Shown here piece after piece: positions 14,861 to 23,864 of a stretch of DNA of 64,000 nt. The translations under genes and the position numbers were made by a program. The DNA comes from Gammaproteobacteria bacterium UBA7310. Lineage in GTDB: Bacteria; Pseudomonadota; Gammaproteobacteria; Pseudomonadales; Ketobacteraceae. Where the stretch lies: positions 2,847 to 66,846 of the forward strand of contig DKQK01000072.1 in assembly GCA_002471665.1 (NCBI GenBank), in the 5' to 3' direction. The first letter of the stretch is position 1; each line of letters opens with the position of its first letter. Below the pieces are notes generated by a model. The model worked only from the letters and a program-made list of their open reading frames with translations, ran no database searches and was not told the DNA's origin.

Positions 14861-17272
14861 GTGCCAGCCAAGCGCAGTAAGCCCCAGTCCAGCAACGGCA
14901 ACAACAAGCAGAAACCCGGTCCAGCCCGCAAGCCCCGTAAGCGGGGGGCCGCCACCAGCAAAAAACCGGCGGCAAAAAAACGCAGTCAATCCGGCCGCAA
15001 ACCGAGCAAAAGCGGGGTCCGCTGGTGGCCCCTGCTGTGGAAGCTGGGGTTGGTGGGGCTGATGCTGTCGGTGATAGGGGTGATCTATCTGGATGCGGTC
15101 ATCACCAATCATTTTGAAGGTAAGCGCTGGTCTATTCCCGCCAAGGTCTATGGGCGGCCGCTGGAGCTGTATGACGGCATGCCCCTCACGGAGGCGCAAC
15201 TGGCCTTTGAACTGAGCCTGCTGAACTACCGCCACGTCTATGACACCCCTGGCCCCGGCAGCTTTTCCACCAACCAGCGTGAATACACCATAGTGACCCG
15301 TGGATTCGATTTCTGGGAAGGCGCAGAGCCCTCCCGGGAAGTGCGCATTAATCTGCGCGGGGGGCGGGTCAGTGGCATGGATGTGTCCAATCAAAGCGGC
15401 AGCATCGTGCGCCTGGAGCCGCCGCTGATCGGGGGAATATATCCGGCTCACAATGAAGACCGGGTGCTGGTCAAACTGGATCAGGTGCCCAAACAATTGT
15501 TGCAGGCGCTGCTGGCGGTGGAGGACCGTGACTTTTTCGAGCACTTCGGCCTTTCCATCAAGGGGATTGCCCGCGCCCTGGTGGCCAACCTGGCTTCCGG
15601 CGAGGTGCGCCAGGGGGGCAGCACCCTGACTCAGCAACTGGTGAAGAACTTCTATCTCTCCAGTGAGCGTTCCCTGAGCCGTAAGGGCATCGAAGCCATC
15701 ATGGCGGTGCTGTTGGATTTCCATTACGACAAAACGGAGATTCTGGAAGCCTATCTGAACGAGGTTTACCTGGGGCAGGCCGGCAAGCGCGCCATCCATG
15801 GTGTGGGGTTGGGCAGCCTGTTCTATTTCGGCGTGCCGTTACGGGAGTTGAGTACGGAGCAGATGGCCTTGCTGGTGGGGGTGATCAAGGGCCCGAGCTG
15901 GTATGATCCGCGGCGTAATCCGCAGCGGGCATTGGAGCGTCGTAATCAGGTGTTGCAGATCATGCTGCAGCAGGGGGTGCTGGATCAGCGCAGCTACGAT
16001 CAAGTGGTTCAGCAACCCCTGGGTGTGATTAAAAAGCCCCTCTACGAAGATGCCCGCTACCCTGCCTTTCTGGATCTGATGAAACGGCAGTTGCGCAAGG
16101 ACTACCGGGATGAAGACCTGCGCAGTGAAGGCCTGCGTATCTTCACCACACTGGACCCCTGGGCCCAGGAGAGTCTGGAGCAGGCGGCTCAGCAACAGAT
16201 CCAGAACCTGGAAAACGGTTACGGAAAAAACCTGCAGGGTCTGGAGGTGGCGGGTCTGTTCACCTCCAGCAATACCGGCGAAGTGGCGGCGGTGATTGGC
16301 GGACAGGCCGTGCGTTATGAAGGTTTCAACCGGGCCCTGGACGCCTATCGGCCCATTGGTTCACTGGCCAAGCCGGCGGTGTATCTGGCGGCACTGGAGC
16401 AGGGTTATCATTTGGGCAACCTGTTGCAGGATGAGCCCTTGGAGCATGTGTTGCCCAACGGTACGTTGTGGTCGCCGCGGAATTTCGAAAAAGAAAGTCA
16501 TGGCCAGGTGCCCATGGTGGTGGCGCTGGCCCATTCCTATAACCAGGCCACCGCCAGGCTGGCATTGGATGTCGGCATTGACCGGGTGGTGGATGTGATG
16601 GAGCGTTTGGGCCTGCAGGATAAGGTGCTGCCCCAGGTACCGGCGCTGTCGCTGGGGGCGGTGAGTCTGTCGCCCTTTGAGGTGACACAAATGTATCAGA
16701 CCATCGCCACGGAAGGATTTGCTACGCCGTTACGCACCATCCGTTCGGTGTTGACCGCGCAAGGGCAGCCTCTGCAGCGTTACGAGCTGGAAGTGGAACA
16801 GCGTTTTACCAGTGCCGATATTTATGTGCTGACCCATGCCATGCAGGAGACCGTCCGTTCCGGTACCGGTAAATCCGCGACCCGCTGGCTGTCACCGGAT
16901 TTGCATCTGGCCGGTAAAACCGGCACCAGTGACGATCAGCGTGACAGTTGGTTCGCCGGATTCAGTGGCAATTATCTGGGTGTGGTATGGATGGGGATTG
17001 ATGATAACCAACCTACGCCGCTTACCGGTGCCACCGGCGCCTTGCCGGTGTGGGCCAATACCATGGCGGCCTTGCCGCAGATCCCATTGCAGGCAGCGCA
17101 GCCGGAAAATATTGACTGGGTGTGGATCGATCCCCAGCAACAGGCACGGACCGCGGCCCATTGTGATAACGCCTTGTATTTACCGCTGCGTAAGGATACC
17201 GTGCCTGCAGAACAGGTCTCCTGTGGTGCCGGGGGGCGGGTGTTAAACTGGTTCAAGAAATGGATACGGTAG
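14861..17272 (+). CDS. mrcB: Penicillin-binding protein 1B
   Basis: Bifunctional class A PBP, 803 aa, that polymerises and cross-links peptidoglycan. It has a basic K/R/S-rich cytoplasmic tail (1-50), one membrane anchor (about 58-78), a UB2H-like region, then the transglycosylase with EDRDFFEHFG (catalytic Glu about 220) and GGSTLTQQLVKN. The transpeptidase motifs are SLAK (Ser about 500), SYN (about 558) and KTGT (about 685). The length fits PBP1b. The start is GTG with AGAGG 10 nt upstream. The gene is followed after 1 nt by an LpoP-like activator gene. A short C-terminal tail follows the transpeptidase domain. Confidence 0.95.
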   Translation: MPAKRSKPQSSNGNNKQKPGPARKPRKRGAATSKKPAAKKRSQSGRKPSKSGVRWWPLLWKLGLVGLMLSVIGVIYLDAVITNHFEGKRWSIPAKVYGRPLELYDGMPLTEAQLAFELSLLNYRHVYDTPGPGSFSTNQREYTIVTRGFDFWEGAEPSREVRINLRGGRVSGMDVSNQSGSIVRLEPPLIGGIYPAHNEDRVLVKLDQVPKQLLQALLAVEDRDFFEHFGLSIKGIARALVANLASGEVRQGGSTLTQQLVKNFYLSSERSLSRKGIEAIMAVLLDFHYDKTEILEAYLNEVYLGQAGKRAIHGVGLGSLFYFGVPLRELSTEQMALLVGVIKGPSWYDPRRNPQRALERRNQVLQIMLQQGVLDQRSYDQVVQQPLGVIKKPLYEDARYPAFLDLMKRQLRKDYRDEDLRSEGLRIFTTLDPWAQESLEQAAQQQIQNLENGYGKNLQGLEVAGLFTSSNTGEVAAVIGGQAVRYEGFNRALDAYRPIGSLAKPAVYLAALEQGYHLGNLLQDEPLEHVLPNGTLWSPRNFEKESHGQVPMVVALAHSYNQATARLALDVGIDRVVDVMERLGLQDKVLPQVPALSLGAVSLSPFEVTQMYQTIATEGFATPLRTIRSVLTAQGQPLQRYELEVEQRFTSADIYVLTHAMQETVRSGTGKSATRWLSPDLHLAGKTGTSDDQRDSWFAGFSGNYLGVVWMGIDDNQPTPLTGATGALPVWANTMAALPQIPLQAAQPENIDWVWIDPQQQARTAAHCDNALYLPLRKDTVPAEQVSCGAGGRVLNWFKKWIR

Positions 17273-17273
17273 A

Positions 17274-17735
17274 ATGTACATGAAACCAATTGCGTTGCTT
17301 TTTCTGCTATTGGGTTTGGCTGCCTGCGCGGTGCGAACCGTGCCCACCGACATCAGTGATGAAGCGCTGATTGAGAGTGAATCGAGCCTGCTGACCGGTG
17401 TGGCGGCGGCGGACAATCTGTTGCAGCAGGGCGAGCGTGCCCGGCAACAGGGAGACTATGGGGCGGCCGTTAATCATCTGGAGCGGGGTGTGCGCATGGC
17501 GCCCCGTTCCCCCTCTTTGTATCTGGCGTTAGCCAAAACGCGCCTGGCCATGGGGCAATACCGCAGTGCCACGCAAATGGCGCAGCGTGCGGTCTCCCTG
17601 CTGCCGGCCCAGCCCCGTGGTGCCGAACAGACCGCCAAGGCGGAAGCCTGGATTGTGATTGCCCAGGCACGGGAAAAACAGGGGGACCGGGAAGGGGCAG
17701 CGCACGCCCGGGCCAACGCCCAGGCGGTCTGGTAA
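17274..17735 (+). CDS. lpoP: TPR lipoprotein, LpoP-like PBP1b activator
   Basis: A 153-aa lipoprotein: hydrophobic signal, then lipobox LAAC (Cys about 18), a short linker, and two TPR-like helix pairs (ADNLLQQGERARQQGDYGAA... and SLYLALAKTRLAMGQYRSA). In Pseudomonas aeruginosa the outer-membrane TPR lipoprotein LpoP, encoded beside ponB/mrcB, activates PBP1b in place of enterobacterial LpoB. Position and architecture here match that arrangement. The start may be the ATG at 17274 or at 17280. Assignment by context and fold, not by measured similarity. Confidence 0.7.
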   Translation: MYMKPIALLFLLLGLAACAVRTVPTDISDEALIESESSLLTGVAAADNLLQQGERARQQGDYGAAVNHLERGVRMAPRSPSLYLALAKTRLAMGQYRSATQMAQRAVSLLPAQPRGAEQTAKAEAWIVIAQAREKQGDREGAAHARANAQAVW

Positions 17736-17755
17736 TCCCCGCCGTGACAACAGGC

Positions 17756-19648
17756 CTAGCGTTTGGGTTTGCCGCCTTTGAACTTACCGCCTTCTGACTT
17801 CTTGAAGCTGCTCTTTTTTGCCGGCGGCTTGTCGCCAAAGCGGCTTTTAGCGCCGGGCTTTTTCTTATCGGCGAATTTTTTCTTGCCCTTGAATTCGCCT
17901 TTTTTGAATTCCCCTTTGCCAGCATCGCGCTTCGGCCGTCCACTGCCGGCTGCTGCCTGCTCCGGTGCTTCTTTACCGTAGCGGGTAATCCGAATGGGGG
18001 CACCGCGCACCCGGATTTTTTTCATCTGATTGAACAGCTCTTTGGGCATCCCGGAAGGCAGGTCTATGGTGGAGAACTCGTTGCGCAGGATGATGTCGCC
18101 GATGTAGTTGCTCTCGATACCGGCCTCGTTGGCAATGGCACCGACGATATCACGGGGCGTCACGCCGCCACGGCGGCCCACTTCGATTCGAAAACGCTCC
18201 ATTTCCACATCGGGGAAGTCCTGTAACGGATTGGGCGCGGTTGCAATGGGCGCTTCATCATTGCGCAGTTCCCCACGGCGGGGTTTGCCATCGCTGTCAC
18301 TGCGCTCGCGGGCCTGCTTGATCTCTTCTTTGGGTTCCAGCGGGTGCTCTGCGTGCAACATATTGATGAGCACGCCGGCCAACAGTTCCGGTTCGATCTC
18401 CAGATCGTGGCAGCATTGTTCCACCACCGATTGAATCAGCGCGGAAGGGGCCTTGGCAGCCTGTTCGGCAACCTGCTGTTTAAAGCGCTCTACCCGCTGT
18501 TGCAATACCACATCATTGTTGGGGATGTGGGCCCGTTCAATTTTCTGTTTGGTGTGGCGTTCGATGAGTTTCAGCAGGCGGTTTTCCCGGTGCGTGACAA
18601 ACAATACCGTTTCGCCGCTGCGACCGGCGCGGCCGGTACGGCCAATTCGGTGCACATAGGATTCACTGTCGTGAGGAATATCATAGTTCACCACATGACT
18701 GAAACGGTCCACATCCAGGCCGCGGGCCGCCACATCCGTTGCCACCAGAATATCGAAGCGGCTTTTTTTCAGGCCGTTGATGGTTTTCTCCCGCTGGCTC
18801 TGGCTGATGGCACCGTGAATGGCCTCTGCCCGGTAGCCCCAGGCGTTTACCTTCTCGGCCACCTCATTGGCGTTCTCACGGGTGCGCACGAATACGATGA
18901 CCGCATCAAAGTTTCGGGTCTCCAGGTAGCGGCGCAGGGCTTCGGGTTTCTGACGGCCGTCCACCAGCCAGTAACTCTGATCAATGCGTTCCACCGTGGC
19001 GGTTTTGGCCTGGATGTGAACGTGCTGGGGCTCGGTCAGGTATTTGTCGGCAATGCGCTTGATGGGAGCCGGCATGGTGGCGGAGAACAACGCCGTTTGT
19101 TGCTCACCGGAGCAGTGGCTGAGAATATCTTCCACATCATCGATGAACCCCATACGCAACATTTCGTCGGCTTCATCCAGCACCAGGGTTTTCACTTCAC
19201 TGATGTCCAGGGTGCCACGGCGCAGATGATCCAGCAGCCGGCCGGGTGTACCCACCACCACTTGTACTCCCTGCTTTAACAACTTCAGTTGCGGGCGGAA
19301 ATCCTGGCCACCGTATATGGGAGCGATACGAAAGCCCTTGCGGTAACGGGCGTAGCGCTGAAACGCTTCCGCCACCTGAATGGCCAGCTCCCGGGTGGGG
19401 GTGAGAATCAGCGCCTGGGGCTTGTGCAGCGCGTCATCCAGTTGTGCCAGCACCGGCAACGCGAAGGCAGCGGTTTTACCGGTTCCGGTCTGGGCTTGTC
19501 CGATGAGGTCGGCTCCGCTCATGAACACAGGAATGCTGGCAGCCTGAATGGGGGAAGGCGATTCGTAACCCAACTCGCTCAGGGTTTTAAGGACGAAGTC
19601 GGGCATGCCCAGCGTTTCAAAGCTGGTGGTGGGTTCGGTGTCGGACAT
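17756..19648 (-). CDS. deaD: DEAD-box RNA helicase (DeaD/CsdA type)
   Basis: A 630-aa ATP-dependent RNA helicase. Motifs: AQTGTGKT, PTRELAIQV, TPGRLLDHL, DEADEM, SATMP, then RGLDV and HRIGRTGRAGR. After the helicase core comes a DbpA-type RNA-binding domain (RIEVGRRGGVTPRDIVGAI... RVRGAPIRI) and a basic Lys/Gly/Phe-rich tail of about 65 residues. That layout is typical of DeaD/CsdA, which acts in ribosome assembly and RNA decay at low temperature. I chose the Met before SDTEPTT (ATG at 19648); a longer start at 19681 is less likely. No clear SD is visible. Confidence 0.9.
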   Translation of the reverse strand: MSDTEPTTSFETLGMPDFVLKTLSELGYESPSPIQAASIPVFMSGADLIGQAQTGTGKTAAFALPVLAQLDDALHKPQALILTPTRELAIQVAEAFQRYARYRKGFRIAPIYGGQDFRPQLKLLKQGVQVVVGTPGRLLDHLRRGTLDISEVKTLVLDEADEMLRMGFIDDVEDILSHCSGEQQTALFSATMPAPIKRIADKYLTEPQHVHIQAKTATVERIDQSYWLVDGRQKPEALRRYLETRNFDAVIVFVRTRENANEVAEKVNAWGYRAEAIHGAISQSQREKTINGLKKSRFDILVATDVAARGLDVDRFSHVVNYDIPHDSESYVHRIGRTGRAGRSGETVLFVTHRENRLLKLIERHTKQKIERAHIPNNDVVLQQRVERFKQQVAEQAAKAPSALIQSVVEQCCHDLEIEPELLAGVLINMLHAEHPLEPKEEIKQARERSDSDGKPRRGELRNDEAPIATAPNPLQDFPDVEMERFRIEVGRRGGVTPRDIVGAIANEAGIESNYIGDIILRNEFSTIDLPSGMPKELFNQMKKIRVRGAPIRITRYGKEAPEQAAAGSGRPKRDAGKGEFKKGEFKGKKKFADKKKPGAKSRFGDKPPAKKSSFKKSEGGKFKGGKPKR

Positions 19649-19803
19649 GGGGTGTAGCCTATAAGGTGGGGCGAATTTCAAAGAGGCGCGATTATACGCA
19701 CTTTAATCAAGGAACTGAAACGAATTCTGGACGATATTGCCCCTGACTGCCGGCAGATGGTAGGAATAGTAGTCTAAACAACCACTTCAGGCTCACTCCG
19801 ACC

Positions 19804-20346
19804 ATGCAAAAAGCCGCCAACTTTATTTTGTATTACCTAGCCTGGTTTGCCTGTGTGCTCAGCCTGCAGGCGCAGCAGCGCTGGTGGTGGTCAGCCCTGG
19901 CGGTGGCGGGGGTGGTGAGCTGGCATCTGTGGCAGTCCCGGCAGCGCCGGCGGGATGGGGTCACGTTGCTGCTGGCAACGTTGCTGGGGCCCCTGGTGGA
20001 CGTAGTATTACTGGCCAGTGGCCTTCTGGTGCTGCCCGCCAGTGCCGGTCAGGTACACCCGGTTGTTCCGCCATTGGCGATGTGGCTGTTGTGGCCGGCC
20101 TTTGCCACCACCTTTTATTCCTCGTTGTCCTGGCTGGTGGCTCGGCCACTGTGGTTGTCCGGCTGCGCTTTCTGCGGGGGGCCGCTGGCGTACCTGGCGG
20201 CGCAGGCCATGGTGGAGGGTATTGTGTTGGCACCGGATCTAACCACCGCATTGCTCTCAATCGGGGTGATCTGGGCATTGGCCTTGCCGTTGCTGGTGGC
20301 CTTGTGCCGGGCCGGTACATGTTTAACAATACGGGCTCATTCCTGA
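19804..20346 (+). CDS. DUF2878-type inner membrane protein
   Basis: A 180-aa membrane protein with about five or six hydrophobic segments. It begins NFILYYLAWFACVLSLQAQQRWWW and has GPLVDVVLLASGLL and FCGGPLAYLAAQAMV, which fit the DUF2878 family. The function is unknown. It lies 14 nt upstream of the TTG start of the lectin-like kinase gene and on the same strand, so the two are probably co-transcribed. Confidence 0.65.
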   Translation: MQKAANFILYYLAWFACVLSLQAQQRWWWSALAVAGVVSWHLWQSRQRRRDGVTLLLATLLGPLVDVVLLASGLLVLPASAGQVHPVVPPLAMWLLWPAFATTFYSSLSWLVARPLWLSGCAFCGGPLAYLAAQAMVEGIVLAPDLTTALLSIGVIWALALPLLVALCRAGTCLTIRAHS

Positions 20347-20360
20347 TCAGGTGAGCGGCA

Positions 20361-22211
20361 TTGAATCAACCCCAGCATCGGCTTGCATTGCCCGGCGGAA
20401 CCACCATCCACTGGTATGTAATTGAATCTGTTTTGGGTAAAGGTGGTTTCGGGATCACCTATCTGGCCCGGGATAAAAACCTCGATAAAGCGGTTGCCAT
20501 CAAAGAATTTCTGCCCACCGAATTCGCCACCCGCGACGCTGATCTCACGGTGCATCCTGATTCGGCGGACAACCAGGGGCTGTTTCGCTGGGGGCTGACC
20601 CGCTTCATTGATGAGGCCCGGGTGCTGTCGCGGTTTGAGCATCCTAACATCGTGCGGGTACACACGGTCTTTGAGGAAAACAACACCGGCTACATGGTCA
20701 TGGCCTATGAAGAAGGCCGTAGCTTGAAAGCCGTTCTCAGTAGCGAGCACACCTTCGATGAGGCCCGCTTGCTGGGAGTATTGCTGCCGATTCTCGATGG
20801 CCTTCGGCAGGTGCACGAGAAACAATTTATTCATCGCGATATCAAACCCGATAATATTTATATCCGGCAGGATGACAGCCCCGTGTTGCTGGATTTCGGT
20901 TCTGCGCGCCAGGCCATTGAAGGCGAAAGCCGCACCATGACCACCATGGTGTCGCCGGGGTACGCGCCCTTTGAGCAGTATCATGCCAAAGGCGAGGAAC
21001 AGGGCCCCTGGACCGACATATACAGTCTGGGAGCCACCGCGTTTCGCGCCATCAGCGGTGTTAATCCCATTGATGCGGTCACCCGCAGCCGGGCCCTGCT
21101 GGATGGCAAACCGGATCCGCAGCCGGTTCTGCAGCCCGCCCACTTTCCGCAGTATTCCCCGGCGCTGCTGGCGGCGGTGAATCACGCCTTGTGTTTTCGC
21201 CCCAGCGAGCGCCCGCAGACTCTGCAGCAGTGGATAGATGAGCTTAGCGGGCGGGCGGGTGCGGCGGATGCCACCGTGGTGGTTTCCCCGACGGCACACT
21301 CCGCCACGCCGGCGCCACCCTCCGCCCTGCCGTCTGCTTCCAGTGCGCCCCGTTCCCGGGGTGTGGTGTTGGCCACGGCGGCGTTGCTGGGGGCTGTGAT
21401 CATGGCGGGGGCCGGTTACACCTTCATGGGGAGCGGTGGTGATGGGCCGGCGTTAATGGCGTCGACACCCACCGAGTCGGCAGAGCAACAACCACCGGCA
21501 CAACAGCCATTGGTACAACAACAGCTTAAACAGCAGCAAGAGCAGGAAAGACAGCGCCAGGAGCAGGAGCGGCTGGCTCAAGCGGAGCGCGAACAGCAGG
21601 CGCGAGAGCAAGCAGAAGCCCTGGCCAGAGAGCAGGAACAGCAGCGTATTGCCGAACAAAAAAAACAGCAGGAAGCCGCCCGGCGTAAGGCAGCGGAGCA
21701 GGCCAGGCTGGCGGCAGAGAAGCAAGCCTTGGCACAGCGGATCGTGCAATCGCAGGCCGAATTTAAACAGCGGCAGGCCAGTAAAATGGACGTTTACGGT
21801 TTCAGCGAATATCCCCTTGCCAAGCCGTTGCAATCGCAGGTCGCGCTGGTGGTTGCGGCGTCACCCAAACAGTGGATGGGAGCGGGCGTGCAGATCGAAC
21901 GGGGTAAAACCTATCGCATTGAAGCCAGCGGGCAGTGGAGCATGGGTAAGTTTTGTAAGGCCACCGACCCAACCGGGGCGGGGATGTACACCTTGGGCTG
22001 TTGGGATGCCGGGGGGCAAACAGTGGCCGGCTACCCCCATGGTGCCCTGATCGGCAAAATCGGCAAGCAGGCCTTGCCGTTTTACGTTGGTCCCGGCTTT
22101 CGATTCACCGCACCCGAGGATGGCCCGTTGTACTTTATGGCAAACGATGCCGCGGCCTACTTTGCCGATAACAGCGGTTCCTTGAACGTCACGGTGAGCC
22201 GTGAGGATTAA
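20361..22211 (+). CDS. Ser/Thr protein kinase with C-terminal PA-IL-like domain
   Basis: A 616-aa membrane-bound kinase. Kinase domain about 16-290: GKGGFG (26-31), VAIKEF with Lys48, HRDIKPDN (158-165) and DFGSA (178-182), all intact. A linker and one membrane segment (about 333-355) follow, then a Gln/Glu/Arg-rich coiled coil (about 375-470). The last 130 residues (ASPKQWMGAGVQIERGKTY... and MANDAAAYFADNSG) resemble the galactose-binding lectin PA-IL/LecA, placed outside the membrane. This suggests a kinase that senses a periplasmic sugar or cell-wall ligand. Start TTG with GGTGAG upstream. The end overlaps the convergent gene by 4 nt. Confidence 0.75.
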   Translation: MNQPQHRLALPGGTTIHWYVIESVLGKGGFGITYLARDKNLDKAVAIKEFLPTEFATRDADLTVHPDSADNQGLFRWGLTRFIDEARVLSRFEHPNIVRVHTVFEENNTGYMVMAYEEGRSLKAVLSSEHTFDEARLLGVLLPILDGLRQVHEKQFIHRDIKPDNIYIRQDDSPVLLDFGSARQAIEGESRTMTTMVSPGYAPFEQYHAKGEEQGPWTDIYSLGATAFRAISGVNPIDAVTRSRALLDGKPDPQPVLQPAHFPQYSPALLAAVNHALCFRPSERPQTLQQWIDELSGRAGAADATVVVSPTAHSATPAPPSALPSASSAPRSRGVVLATAALLGAVIMAGAGYTFMGSGGDGPALMASTPTESAEQQPPAQQPLVQQQLKQQQEQERQRQEQERLAQAEREQQAREQAEALAREQEQQRIAEQKKQQEAARRKAAEQARLAAEKQALAQRIVQSQAEFKQRQASKMDVYGFSEYPLAKPLQSQVALVVAASPKQWMGAGVQIERGKTYRIEASGQWSMGKFCKATDPTGAGMYTLGCWDAGGQTVAGYPHGALIGKIGKQALPFYVGPGFRFTAPEDGPLYFMANDAAAYFADNSGSLNVTVSRED

Positions 22212-22690
22212 CGGCCGGCCTTGCGCAGATCCTTGACCAGTCGGTTGAAGGCGTCCGGATCGTCCAGTTGTTGCGGGATCATCTGATAGCGGACTTCCCC
22301 CATGGCTCCGGCCACGGTTACATCCAGAATACGGTCCCCGGTCAGCATGGCTTTAAGCGGGCCCTGCAATGGCAGATCCTGGCCGGTGTACATTCCTTGC
22401 CCTTCTTCCTTGAACTGCTTGATCACCACCATGCCGGGTTTGATTTTGAAAACCAGCAGGTGGTTCCAACCTTCGATGGCGTAGATGCGCCCGCGATCGA
22501 TGCGCACTACCTTATCCAGGCTGGAGATGGACCAAAGCCCGTCAACGGGGGACAGCTTGCCCGGTTTAACATCAACAATTGACGGCAGAAAGGCGCCCAC
22601 TTCCGGTATCTGCATGGTTTGGGCGTGCGCCGGATTGGCTGACAGCAGTATCAGGCCCAGGGAAAAGGTGGTGAGAATGCGCTTAAGCAT
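22208..22690 (-). CDS. Exported protein of unknown function
   Basis: A 160-aa protein with a clear Sec signal peptide (hydrophobic core about 6-17, cleavage after AHA, about residue 23). The mature 137 residues have alternating hydrophobic residues suggesting beta strands and no cysteine. I do not recognise the family. It is convergent with the kinase gene (4-nt overlap) and 113 nt downstream of napC's terminator side, so it has its own promoter or minimal readthrough. Confidence 0.6.
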   Translation of the reverse strand: MLKRILTTFSLGLILLSANPAHAQTMQIPEVGAFLPSIVDVKPGKLSPVDGLWSISSLDKVVRIDRGRIYAIEGWNHLLVFKIKPGMVVIKQFKEEGQGMYTGQDLPLQGPLKAMLTGDRILDVTVAGAMGEVRYQMIPQQLDDPDAFNRLVKDLRKAGR

Positions 22691-22764
22691 GGAGGTTGCC
22701 CCAAAACAAAAAATGATCAGAGCGTTAAAAACTAACCAGATGGGGACGGGAATTCAAGGGAAAA

Positions 22765-22791
22765 GGGCTGGCAGTAAAAAGCTGCCAGCCC
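22765..22791 (-). terminator. Intrinsic terminator of the nap operon
   Basis: GGGCTGGCAG / CTGCCAGCCC (22765-22774, 22782-22791) is a perfect 10-bp stem with a 7-nt loop. Read leftward it is followed by TTTTCCC. It lies 13 nt after the napC stop. Confidence 0.8.
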
Positions 22792-22803
22792 GGGTGTGCA
22801 ATA

Positions 22804-23391
22804 TTACCAGCCTTCCACGCCGGCCATGTCCGGCAGCTCGTGTGCGATGCCTTTATGGCAGTCGATGCAGGTTTTCTCGCCGCTGGCCAGGGCCGTGGAG
22901 TGTTGGTTCACCGCCCGTTGCCCCTGTTTGGTGAAATCCATGTACTCAAAGTTATGACAGTTGCGGCATTCCAGTGAGTCGTTGGCTTTCAGCCGTTTCC
23001 ATTCGTGTTCCGCCAGTTCCCGGCGCTTGCTTTCGAATTTTTCACGGGTATTGATAGTGCCGAATATTTTGCCCCAGACTTCTTTTGAAGCCTGCATTTT
23101 ACGGGCAATTTTATCGGTCCATTCATGGGGTACGTGGCAATCCGGGCAGGTGGCACGTACTCCGGAGCGGTTGTTGAAATGAATGGTGCCGCGCAGTTCC
23201 TGGTAGACGTTGTTTTTCATTTCATGGCATGAGATGCAGAACTCTTCCGTATTGGTAAGCTCCAGGCCGGTGTTGAAACCGCCCCAGAACATGATGCCGG
23301 CGATAAAGCCACCCACGGTGAGAAACGCCAGGCTGAAGTGCTTGCTGGGTTTCCACAGGATGCGCCAGTAGTGTTTTATCCAATTGATCAT
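22804..23391 (-). CDS. napC: Tetrahaem cytochrome c NapC
   Basis: A 195-aa membrane-anchored quinol dehydrogenase of the NapC/NrfH family that passes electrons from quinol to NapB/NapA. It has one N-terminal membrane anchor (about 18-38) and four CxxCH haem sites: CISCH, CPDCH, CRNCH and CIDCH. Length and haem number match NapC. It is the last gene of the nap operon, 12 nt after napB. The presence of napC rather than napGH points to the Pseudomonas/Paracoccus type of Nap. Confidence 0.95.
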   Translation of the reverse strand: MINWIKHYWRILWKPSKHFSLAFLTVGGFIAGIMFWGGFNTGLELTNTEEFCISCHEMKNNVYQELRGTIHFNNRSGVRATCPDCHVPHEWTDKIARKMQASKEVWGKIFGTINTREKFESKRRELAEHEWKRLKANDSLECRNCHNFEYMDFTKQGQRAVNQHSTALASGEKTCIDCHKGIAHELPDMAGVEGW

Positions 23392-23403
23392 GTCAGGCTC
23401 CTG

Positions 23404-23850
23404 TTACTTGCTGCTTTCCTGCAAGATCTTGTCGATATCTTTGAATTGGTTTTCCACTAATGGGCGGGCATCGGTCTGCTCTACATGGCACTGGTTGCAG
23501 AAATAGCGCCGCGGGGAAACATCGGCCAGAAAGTTTCCATCCCGATCCATGTAATGGGTCACGCTGATCATGGGTGCCTGCGCTTCTTCGGCACGCTTGC
23601 GGGCATGACAGGACAAACATTTGTTCACCTTCAGGTCCACCTGGTAGCCCTGGATGTTGTGGGGGATCACCGGCGGTTGCATGGGATAGTTGCGGTGCCG
23701 TTTGACGTCGTCTTTCATCGGTTTGGCAATGGCGGGTGGTTCGCCTTCTTTGTCCAGCGCAGCGTTGCCGCGCAAGGTGGCAACGTTTTCCTGCGCCAGT
23801 ACAGACAGGGAGCAGAGGGCGATGATGGCTAGTGTGATAACTCGTTTCAT
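23404..23850 (-). CDS. napB: Dihaem cytochrome c NapB
   Basis: A 148-aa periplasmic small subunit of the nitrate reductase. Sec signal (about 1-20, ending VLAQ), then two haem sites CLSCH and CNQCH, and the conserved segment RNYPMQPPVIPHNIQGYQV. It takes electrons from NapC and gives them to NapA. It lies 14 nt downstream of napA. Confidence 0.95.
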   Translation of the reverse strand: MKRVITLAIIALCSLSVLAQENVATLRGNAALDKEGEPPAIAKPMKDDVKRHRNYPMQPPVIPHNIQGYQVDLKVNKCLSCHARKRAEEAQAPMISVTHYMDRDGNFLADVSPRRYFCNQCHVEQTDARPLVENQFKDIDKILQESSK

Positions 23851-23864
23851 GTGTCTGGTCCCCT

